Shown: positions 8,388-14,885 of the stretch, piece by piece
Position numbering within the stretch: the first letter of the stretch is position 1
Layout: every line of letters begins with the position of its first letter
NCBI GenBank assembly: GCA_021404565.1
Contig: JAAWWF010000026.1
Span: 434,001 to 498,000, forward strand
Direction: 5' to 3'
Length of the DNA stretch: 64,000 nt
DNA from: Roseivirga sp.
Lineage (GTDB): Bacteria > Bacteroidota > Bacteroidia > Cytophagales > Cyclobacteriaceae
Notes under the pieces: model-generated
The model's input: only the letters and a program-made list of their open reading frames with translations
Databases searched by the model: none
Told to the model about the DNA's origin: nothing
Position numbers and translations under genes: made by a program

Positions 8388-9455
8388 ATGAAACTCATTT
8401 TTATCTCATTGGTCACTTTGTGCCTTATATTACCCTTAAGAGGACAAAATTATGTCGATTCAACCTATACTGAGCAAATTCAGCAGGCTCAGAAGATGCT
8501 GGAAGCGCTTAAAGAGGGTCAGCATATACCAGGCCTGTCCATCGCTGTAGGCAAGGGGGGCAAGTTCATCTGGCAACAGGGAATGGGGCTCGCCAATATG
8601 AAAGAAGGACAGGAAGTAATCCCTGATACTAAATTCCGAATCGGCAGCATTTCAAAGTCCCTGACCGCTTTTGCGCTGGGCAAGTTATTCGATCAGGGCA
8701 AGCTCGATTGGGCAGACCCGGTAAGCAAGTATTTGTCTTATGAAGGTGCACCGGAATATACATTTACCATTAAACAGCTGGCAGGGCATCAGGCCGGTGT
8801 GCGACATTACAAAGGCACTGAATTCTACTCAAAGAAAGCCTATGCAAGTATTGAAGAGAGCCTGAGTATTTTCAGGAATGACAAACTGCTCTTCGAACCA
8901 GGTACAGACTATCACTATACCACCTTTGGTTATTCTTTGCTGGGCAGGCTGATCGAAGAAAACTCTGGCAAGGCCTATGACCAATACATGGTAACGGAAG
9001 TTCTGGAGCCTCTGGGTATGGAAAATACAGTGCTGGCAGATGCCGGTTATGATGAATCCGGCAAGGCGCTGTTTTATAGTAAAGGAGGTAAACGTGAGGC
9101 AGGTAAGGTAAATCTGAGCAATAAGTGGGCCGGAGGTGGGTTTTTGTCTACTCCAACGGACCTCGTTCGCTTTCTCAATAATGCCAGCAAGGTAGTTTCA
9201 TTCTCCACGCTGTTTGAGCTGATTACACCACAACGACTTGCCGATGGAAGTTCTACAGGCTATGGAATAGGCTTTCGTATTTCCAAGGTACAGGCTACCG
9301 ATGAAATGATAGTGCATCACGGAGGCAGTATTCTCGGGGCAAGAGCATTCTTACTGGCCCTGCCAGATGAACAATTGGTTGTTGCCATCTGCACCAATAC
9401 CGAGGCCCAATTTGGGGTCAATGAGGTATATGCCCTGGCCAAATTATTCAAATAG
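8388..9455 (+). CDS. Exported serine hydrolase, beta-lactamase class C / PBP-like family
   Basis: A 355-residue protein with a signal peptide (residues 1-20, ending LRGQ). The SxxK motif is SISK (87-90) within FRIGSISKSLTAF. The second motif is YTT in HYTTFGYSLLG where the family usually has YSN or YAN. The third is HHGGS near residue 305. The family includes esterases, D-aminopeptidases and class C beta-lactamases, and the substrate cannot be read from the sequence. It probably acts in the periplasm or at the surface. It stands alone after the AraC gene and is followed by a hairpin. Confidence 0.85.
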   Translation: MKLIFISLVTLCLILPLRGQNYVDSTYTEQIQQAQKMLEALKEGQHIPGLSIAVGKGGKFIWQQGMGLANMKEGQEVIPDTKFRIGSISKSLTAFALGKLFDQGKLDWADPVSKYLSYEGAPEYTFTIKQLAGHQAGVRHYKGTEFYSKKAYASIEESLSIFRNDKLLFEPGTDYHYTTFGYSLLGRLIEENSGKAYDQYMVTEVLEPLGMENTVLADAGYDESGKALFYSKGGKREAGKVNLSNKWAGGGFLSTPTDLVRFLNNASKVVSFSTLFELITPQRLADGSSTGYGIGFRISKVQATDEMIVHHGGSILGARAFLLALPDEQLVVAICTNTEAQFGVNEVYALAKLFK

Positions 9456-9792
9456 AATGGCCATTTGAAACAGTCGGCCAATGGCCGGATAGTCTTTGAT
9501 TTTATATTTCAGGAGGGGTCATTGCTTTATGTCATATATAAAGTGATGACCCTATTTTCTGTGTCCTGTCGATTTCAAAAAAATGACTGGTTGAGGTTCT
9601 CGGTTTTCCACGGGACTAAGCCTTCGATCAAAGTGAACTTGGCCTTAGCGCATAATTCCCACTCTTCAGCCCTCCCATAATCGGGAATCCTGCCTTTTTT
9701 TGTTGTTGACGTCAGCTTTTAGGTTCTATATCAGGGCCAATCAGATTTTCTGCTATTTTTATGCCTGAATTACTTTTTAATCGCACCTCACT
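9456..9792. other. Intergenic stretch between the hydrolase and the GTPase operon
   Basis: Apart from the hairpin at 9515-9553, I see no gene. A 71-residue frame at 9465-9680 has no recognisable features and spans the hairpin, so it was not called. Confidence 0.5.
9515..9560 (+). terminator. Probable terminator after the serine hydrolase gene
   Basis: An imperfect stem pairs GGGTCAT plus CTTTAT (9515-9530) with ATAAAG plus ATGACCC (9538-9553), with a 2-base mismatch in the middle, and is followed by ATTTTCTG. The U-tract is short. Confidence 0.5.
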
Positions 9793-10422
9793 ATGAAACG
9801 CTTACTCGCTATACTCATCGTAATTGCGATTCTGGTATATGCTTACTTCAATTATATCGAGGATCGCAGATTCAACCCCCCCTCTGATTACGATTATCCT
9901 ATAAGCGAACAGATTGATACGGAGTTTTACGATCAGTCGGTGGTGAGTGAATATTATGGACTTGCCCTTGAAATAGGGAATTTTGCAAGGTCCTCATGGA
10001 CACATGACGGAGTGGACGTAAGGTCTCCGGATTTTGTGAATGACAAGGCGAGCATAAAAACCAGGCACTATAATCAGATGATTAAAACGGCTGACCTAAT
10101 TAGGGACAGATTGATTGAATCTAAAACCTATAAAGATCAGGGTTACACCAAAGATCAGATCAAAATGATCATGGAGCAGGGAATTACCCCAGAGGATCTG
10201 GAGCTTCGTAAAATGTCGTACCTGTTGGGCCTTACCCGCGGGGCAAATGGTGCGGCCGTATGGGAGCTACAAAAAATGCTCAATACCATGGGAGACAGCA
10301 TTCCCGAAGACGGTATTTTTAACCTCATTACTACCAACAGACTCAAAGAGTTTCAAACCACAAACGACCTGTTTCCTTCCGGGGAAGTAGACGAAAAGAC
10401 ACTAAAGGCTTTATTGAAATAA
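9793..10422 (+). CDS. Membrane-anchored peptidoglycan-binding-domain protein
   Basis: A 209-residue protein with an N-terminal TM anchor (residues 3-21, LLAILIVIAILVYAYFN), a middle region of unknown type, and a C-terminal PG_binding_1 fold (about 148-208) with the expected pattern LTRGANGAAVWELQKML ... DGIFNLITTNRLKEFQ. It probably sits in the cytoplasmic membrane with the binding domain in the periplasm. It is the first gene of a five-gene run with gaps of 13 and 12 bp and then overlaps, ending with a hybrid kinase, so it may link the cell wall to that signalling system (inference). Confidence 0.8.
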   Translation: MKRLLAILIVIAILVYAYFNYIEDRRFNPPSDYDYPISEQIDTEFYDQSVVSEYYGLALEIGNFARSSWTHDGVDVRSPDFVNDKASIKTRHYNQMIKTADLIRDRLIESKTYKDQGYTKDQIKMIMEQGITPEDLELRKMSYLLGLTRGANGAAVWELQKMLNTMGDSIPEDGIFNLITTNRLKEFQTTNDLFPSGEVDEKTLKALLK

Positions 10423-10435
10423 ATCATAAAAGGAA

Positions 10436-10828
10436 ATGGCAAAGCAAAAAGAAGCACCAAAAGAGGACCCACAAGACTCAGGACTTAGTAACGATCCTAA
10501 AATTGAAGCCGTAAAGCAGCTTATTTTTGGTGAAAATATGCAGCAGTACGATTCTGAGTTTTCAGAAGTCAGAGCTACTATTAAAAAGACCAAGCAGGAA
10601 CTCGTGAATGAGATTGATGAGACACGTGATGCATTGACCAACCTGATCAATGATACGCGTGAAGCATTGACCAAGGCGGTAAGTGATCTGCGCTCGGATA
10701 CGAACAAGAAGGTTTCTCAACTCAGAGAGGATATGGACGAGTCTATTGCCGATCTGGATGATAGAAAACTCAACAGAAAACTCCTCGGAGCCCTGCTCCA
10801 GGAAATGGGCAAGCAAATAGCTGAATAG
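10436..10828 (+). CDS. Coiled-coil protein of the GTPase operon
   Basis: A 130-residue, highly charged protein without signal peptide or TM. Residues about 45-118 form a long coiled coil with an 11-residue-like periodicity (ETRDALTNLINDTREALTKAVSDLRSDTNKKV). The C-terminus LLGALLQEMGKQIAE may be an amphipathic tail. It is probably cytoplasmic. No enzymatic motif is visible. Its position between the peptidoglycan-binding gene and the roadblock-like gene suggests a scaffold role in the same module; this is inference. Confidence 0.75.
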   Translation: MAKQKEAPKEDPQDSGLSNDPKIEAVKQLIFGENMQQYDSEFSEVRATIKKTKQELVNEIDETRDALTNLINDTREALTKAVSDLRSDTNKKVSQLREDMDESIADLDDRKLNRKLLGALLQEMGKQIAE

Positions 10829-10840
10829 GTTATTACCTGA

Positions 10841-11680
10841 ATGGCGCAAAATCCTGGTTTCGATCAACTTAGAAAAATCCTCCTGGAGCAAGACCGGGAG
10901 GAAAGGGAGGAGCTTGCCAAAAAACTTTCAGAGCTTGATGATCAGCTTAACTCGAGGGATAAGCTTGAATTGAGGGTAGACCCCATACTGAACGACTATG
11001 AGCAGCACCTGAAAGAAAAGTTCTCTTACCTTTTTGGTCCTCAGATCACCGAGTCAATCAGCAAACAGATCAAAGATTCTCAGGACGAGGTCGTGGAAGT
11101 ACTCTATCCTATTATCGGTAGGATGATCAAAAAGTACATCACGAATGAAATTCAAAAGCTTTCGGAAAAAGTAGATCAGCAAATGGAGCTTGCCTTTAGC
11201 TGGGAGGGCTGGAAAATCCGGATCAAAGCCTGGTTTACCGGTACCCCGCAGAAAGAGCTGATGATCTCCAAGCTAATTGAGCCTAAGATTGAGGAAATCT
11301 TTGTCATTGAACGGGATTCAGGTATAGTCATGGGCACTTTTTCCAGGAAAGAATCTGTAGACCAGGACATGGTGGCAGGAATGCTTACCGCTATTAAGGC
11401 TTTTGTGGAAGACGCCTTTACCAAGGAGAAGCAAGAGCTGGAAAGCATAGATTACGAAAACTATAAAATCGTCCTGAAGAGCTTTAAGTCTTTTTTCATT
11501 GCAGTGGTTACATCCGGTGGAATGAGCATGGCTTTTCGCGATAAACTGGACGATCAATTGATTGATTTTGCCGACAAAGTGTTGAAAAATGCAAGATCGG
11601 AATCTGATGAGTCGGAAGAAGATCAACTCTCGGGTCGACTGGCTGAGTTCTTTAATGAATTTGAGAATGGCGATAAGTAA
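10841..11680 (+). CDS. Cytoplasmic protein with coiled coil and roadblock/longin-like domain
   Basis: A 279-residue soluble protein. The N-terminus (about 1-50) is a charged coiled coil. The middle (about 55-140) is a helical block that includes ESISKQIKDSQDEVVEVLYPIIGRM and a Trp-rich segment. Residues about 150-255 (EEIFVIERDSGIVMGTFSR ... VAGMLTAIKAFVEDAF ... IAVVTSGGMSMAFRDKLD) match the pattern of roadblock/LC7-type GTPase-associated domains. Similar N-terminal regions occur in larger OmpA-tailed proteins of Bacteroidota and cyanobacteria; this one ends without an OmpA domain. It overlaps the GTPase gene by 14 bp, so a regulator-GTPase partnership like MglB-MglA is likely. The domain call is from pattern recognition only. 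Confidence 0.72.
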   Translation: MAQNPGFDQLRKILLEQDREEREELAKKLSELDDQLNSRDKLELRVDPILNDYEQHLKEKFSYLFGPQITESISKQIKDSQDEVVEVLYPIIGRMIKKYITNEIQKLSEKVDQQMELAFSWEGWKIRIKAWFTGTPQKELMISKLIEPKIEEIFVIERDSGIVMGTFSRKESVDQDMVAGMLTAIKAFVEDAFTKEKQELESIDYENYKIVLKSFKSFFIAVVTSGGMSMAFRDKLDDQLIDFADKVLKNARSESDESEEDQLSGRLAEFFNEFENGDK

Positions 11681-12155
11681 AAAAGTAATTCTGGTAGGGC
11701 ATTTTGGTGTCGGTAAAACATCTCTGATCCGCAGGTTTGTACATCAAAAATTCTCAGACGACTACCTTACCACCATCGGTGTTAAAATTGACAAAAAGGT
11801 GCTTCAGGTTGATGATATGGAGGTCACGCTCATTATCTGGGACATTGCAGGGGAAACCAATCAGGCAAAAATCCCCAAGAGCTATCAGCTGGGAGCACAT
11901 GGTGTTTTGTACGTGTTTGATATTACCAGGCCTTCAACATATCAAAACTTGCATGAGCAACTAGATTACCTGAAAGGGGTGTTGCCCAATGCTCCGGTAG
12001 AGATCATTGCCAACAAGAAAGACCTGATTTCTGAGGAGAAACAAGAGGAGGTGCTGAATGAAATTGCGCTTGAAGGAATCCGGACGAGCAGTGCCAAGAC
12101 TGGTGAGAGCGTAGAGGAGATATTTGAGGCGCTCGCGAAGGCTATGGTTTCATGA
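11667..12155 (+). CDS. Ras/Rab-like small GTPase
   Basis: A 162-residue GTPase. It has the P-loop GHFGVGKTS (residues 11-19), a switch I threonine in DDYLTTIGV, the switch II motif WDIAGET, the G4 motif NKKD and the G5 motif SSAKTG. In Ras numbering, the catalytic Gln61 position is Glu (DIAGET rather than DTAGQE), so intrinsic hydrolysis may be slow or depend on a partner. There is no C-terminal prenylation motif. The start at 11667 overlaps the roadblock-like gene; an in-frame ATG at 11655 is an alternative. The stop overlaps the kinase start by 4 bp. It probably acts as a cytoplasmic switch between the roadblock-like protein and the kinase. Confidence 0.92.
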   Translation: MAISKKVILVGHFGVGKTSLIRRFVHQKFSDDYLTTIGVKIDKKVLQVDDMEVTLIIWDIAGETNQAKIPKSYQLGAHGVLYVFDITRPSTYQNLHEQLDYLKGVLPNAPVEIIANKKDLISEEKQEEVLNEIALEGIRTSSAKTGESVEEIFEALAKAMVS

Positions 12156-14047
12156 AATTGGATATTGACCAGATCAAGCTAGATACTTTTGGGTCACAAA
12201 CTCAAATCAGCTTTTTCAGGCCTGATGGTATCCTGGTCAACTCCTGCCATTCCATTCTCCAAATTGATCCTGAAATTCCTGTTTATGATCAGTTTGTTTT
12301 TCTTCAGAGTCTTCAGGAGGTTTTTCAGACGATGGAGCCGGCTGATTTTTACGAATTTCCTATTGTTGAGTGGGATGAAGGAGCCAAAGGCCTCTTTCAT
12401 TTGAGCTTTCTGGGGGTTACCAACCAGGAGCATGGCAATCTTATTCAGTGGACCCTGATCGATAATACGCAACAATACAAGCAGATGGTAGAGCTGCAAC
12501 AGGGTCGGAACGATAATGCCATCAGCGAAGAGTTCGCCATGATTCAGAAAAAGGTAGCTGAAATTGAGAAGCAGCTGATAGAATTTCAAAACGAAGAACT
12601 GAAACGGATTCAGGACTTTAAAACGGATTTCTTTGCCCAGGTAAGCCACGAGATGCGTACCCCACTGAATAGCATCAGTGGCCTGGTTTCTCTTCTCATG
12701 GATAATGAAACCAAATCGGGAGAATACCTTCCGGCTTTGCAAGCCACTTCAAAGCATCTCAATTCTATCATCAACGACATTCTGGACATTTCCAAGATAG
12801 ATGCCGGAAAGCTCAATTTTGAATCTTTCGATTTTGACCTCTCCGAAAACATTCAGGCCATTATAAGAGGCTTTGAATATGAGGCGGGTAATAAGGGTGT
12901 TTCGCTCAACCTTACCCTGCCACAAGAGCCACTTGTAGTTAAATCAGACCCGATTCGTGTGGCACAGGTACTTTACAATCTGCTGGGCAACAGCCTTAAG
13001 TTTACAGAGCGGGGCTATGTGAGTCTTGAATTGAGCAAGGTAAAGGAATCGGAAAGCCATTTTTCTCTGGAATTCAGGGTAGAAGATACGGGTATTGGCA
13101 TGGATCCATCCGGGATTGAAACACTGTTAGAACCCTATAGTCAGGCCGAAGAAAAAACCTCCAGGCTCTATGGAGGGACAGGGCTGGGGCTTCATATTGC
13201 CTTGAAGCTGATTGAAGCTATGGGTAGTCAGCTGGAGATCAGGAGTGCGCTGGATAAAGGCACACGTATGTACTTTACATTGGTGATGGAAAAAGGCAAG
13301 CTGGCATTGAGCAGTAAAAAACTGGAAGCCTCGAAAAAAGACCTGAGCAGCTACAACATTTTGGTGGCCGAAGACGACCTGGTGAATCAAAAGATTCTGA
13401 CCGAGCTGCTGAGAGGCATGAATGCCCGTAATTTTGAGATGCTCGGTGATGGTCAGGCCCTGTTTGACAAGATTCAGCAAGGTGAGTATGACCTGGTGAT
13501 TACAGATATCAACTTACCGGGCAAAACGGGCCTTGAGGTATTTTTTGAAATGAGGGCACAGGGTAAAGAACTGCCCTTCCTCTTTATTTCCGGAAGCAAT
13601 CTCTCCAAGAACGCAGAAATGCAGGAGCATGAAAACTGGGCCTTTGTTCATAAGCCCGTGGATATGGCGGAGGTGATGCTCAAAATTGGCGGACTTTTGC
13701 CTAAGAAGTACAATACCGAACTGAATCTTTCAAGCCTGAAAGAGATGATCTCAGGTGATATGGCCTTTTTCAGAGATCTGGTACAAACCATTCTGGATAC
13801 ACTTCCTCTCGAATTGACAAGACTGGATGAAGCATTGGCTGACACAGATGCGGGTCAGGCAACCAAGGTATTGCATAAGATACGCCCAAGTGTCGATTAT
13901 CTGGGTATTCCGGAACTAAGCCGCGAGCGCCATTGGCTCCACAGTCAGGCCGAGGCAGGCAAAGTTGATGAGGATTATCTTAGTCGTGTGACTGAGTTTA
14001 ATGCCTGGATAAAACAAGTGCTTATCAAACTTGAAAAAGAGGTTTGA
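12152..14047 (+). CDS. Soluble hybrid histidine kinase with receiver and HPt domains
   Basis: A 631-residue protein with no TM or signal peptide. Order: an N-terminal sensor-like domain (about 1-105, PAS-like by position), a coiled coil (115-160), a HisKA domain with phospho-accepting His166 in SHEMRTPLN, an HATPase with the G-box GTGLGLHIA, a receiver domain (about 400-515) with VAEDD and the phospho-Asp motif TDINLPGKTG, and a C-terminal HPt-like domain with VLHKIRPSVDYLG. It should run an internal His-Asp-His relay. The output regulator is not in the operon. It is coupled to the GTPase gene by a 4-bp ATGA overlap, which suggests that the GTPase module feeds the kinase input. Confidence 0.92.
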   Translation: MKLDIDQIKLDTFGSQTQISFFRPDGILVNSCHSILQIDPEIPVYDQFVFLQSLQEVFQTMEPADFYEFPIVEWDEGAKGLFHLSFLGVTNQEHGNLIQWTLIDNTQQYKQMVELQQGRNDNAISEEFAMIQKKVAEIEKQLIEFQNEELKRIQDFKTDFFAQVSHEMRTPLNSISGLVSLLMDNETKSGEYLPALQATSKHLNSIINDILDISKIDAGKLNFESFDFDLSENIQAIIRGFEYEAGNKGVSLNLTLPQEPLVVKSDPIRVAQVLYNLLGNSLKFTERGYVSLELSKVKESESHFSLEFRVEDTGIGMDPSGIETLLEPYSQAEEKTSRLYGGTGLGLHIALKLIEAMGSQLEIRSALDKGTRMYFTLVMEKGKLALSSKKLEASKKDLSSYNILVAEDDLVNQKILTELLRGMNARNFEMLGDGQALFDKIQQGEYDLVITDINLPGKTGLEVFFEMRAQGKELPFLFISGSNLSKNAEMQEHENWAFVHKPVDMAEVMLKIGGLLPKKYNTELNLSSLKEMISGDMAFFRDLVQTILDTLPLELTRLDEALADTDAGQATKVLHKIRPSVDYLGIPELSRERHWLHSQAEAGKVDEDYLSRVTEFNAWIKQVLIKLEKEV

Positions 14048-14117
14048 TGAAATCTTGATTTGGTCGATCGACACATTCTCTTCAAAATTTCGGTATTTTC
14101 AATAAAGCATATCGGTT

Positions 14118-14366
14118 ATGGATATACAGGTAGAGAAGGGGTTGATAAAAATGGAACTGGACAAGGTGGATGACATTCATTTGGTTGAGGCCATTAAAAG
14201 CATTTTGGCCTTTGGTAAATCAAGATCTCTTAGAAGCCCTCTCCAACAAATGACGAAAGATGAATTTTTGGAAAGGGACGAGGCTTCTCAAAAGTCGATA
14301 GATGAGGGTGACCTGATCAGCCAGGAAGATGCCAGGTTATTCTTCGCCAAAAAGCATGCAGGATAG
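14118..14366 (+). CDS. Small protein resembling type II antitoxins, without a toxin neighbour
   Basis: An 82-residue protein. The C-terminal half (FLERDEASQKSIDEGDLISQEDARLFF) has the pattern of RelB/Phd-like addiction-module antitoxins, in which acidic repeats are followed by an S-hydroxy-E-D/E-A helix. No RelE/ParE-like toxin follows: the next gene, 15 bp away, encodes a TPR protein. It could be an orphan antitoxin or an unrelated small regulator. The N-terminus contains the run KSILAFGKSRSLRSP. Confidence 0.5.
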   Translation: MDIQVEKGLIKMELDKVDDIHLVEAIKSILAFGKSRSLRSPLQQMTKDEFLERDEASQKSIDEGDLISQEDARLFFAKKHAG

Positions 14367-14381
14367 CCTTACAAGTATTCG

Positions 14382-14831
14382 ATGAAAGCCCACAATACCA
14401 TTGATGAACTATTTTCTGAAGCTATTAAGCTTAGGAACTGTGGTAAGCTCGATCTGGCTAAGGATAAACTCTTCAATATTACCCTGATATACCCTCAGGA
14501 TGACTTACTCTTTGGAGTATATGTGATTCTGGGAGGAATTCTCAGCGATCAGGGGTTATTCGGTCAAGCATTGAAGCGTTTCAAAAAATCCCTTGAGTTA
14601 AAGCCTGATTATGAGCTAGCTTCTTTAGGTATTTATCTCTTATATATCGAATTGGAAGAATATGATAGGGCCATTCGGGCTTTAGACGAGTTTTTGTCCG
14701 AGTACCCTGCTGATCTATATAAAACTACCCTGGAAGAGTTAATTACAGACCTCAGGAATGGCTATGCAAGAGACCATGAAAGTGTCATCATCCGCCAGGC
14801 TAGAAACCACGGGGTCTCCATTATAGACTAA
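14382..14831 (+). CDS. TPR-repeat protein
   Basis: A 149-residue soluble protein with two to three tetratricopeptide repeats: LFSEAIKLRNCGKLDLAKDK, GGILSDQGLFGQALKRFKKS and IYLLYIELEEYDRAIRALDE. There is no signal peptide. TPRs mediate protein binding; no partner is evident. It lies 15 bp after the antitoxin-like gene and the two are probably co-transcribed. A convergent terminator follows. Confidence 0.75.
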   Translation: MKAHNTIDELFSEAIKLRNCGKLDLAKDKLFNITLIYPQDDLLFGVYVILGGILSDQGLFGQALKRFKKSLELKPDYELASLGIYLLYIELEEYDRAIRALDEFLSEYPADLYKTTLEELITDLRNGYARDHESVIIRQARNHGVSIID

Positions 14832-14835
14832 CGAA

Positions 14836-14860
14836 AAAGGCCACCCATTCGGGTAGCCTT
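14836..14860. terminator. Hairpin between convergent genes
   Basis: AAGGC and ACCC pair with GGGT and GCCTT around a 4-base loop, with one internal mismatch, 5 bp after the TPR gene stop and 26 bp from the end of the oppositely oriented M14 peptidase gene. It may serve both directions. The A-run on its left gives the T-tract for the minus strand. Confidence 0.65.
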
Positions 14861-14885
14861 CTCAATTCCAATTATGTCCTTCGGC

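Noticed and set aside
9465-9680. 71-residue plus-strand frame after the serine hydrolase
   Set aside because: It covers the probable terminator hairpin, has no motif and begins 9 bp after the hydrolase stop without an RBS.
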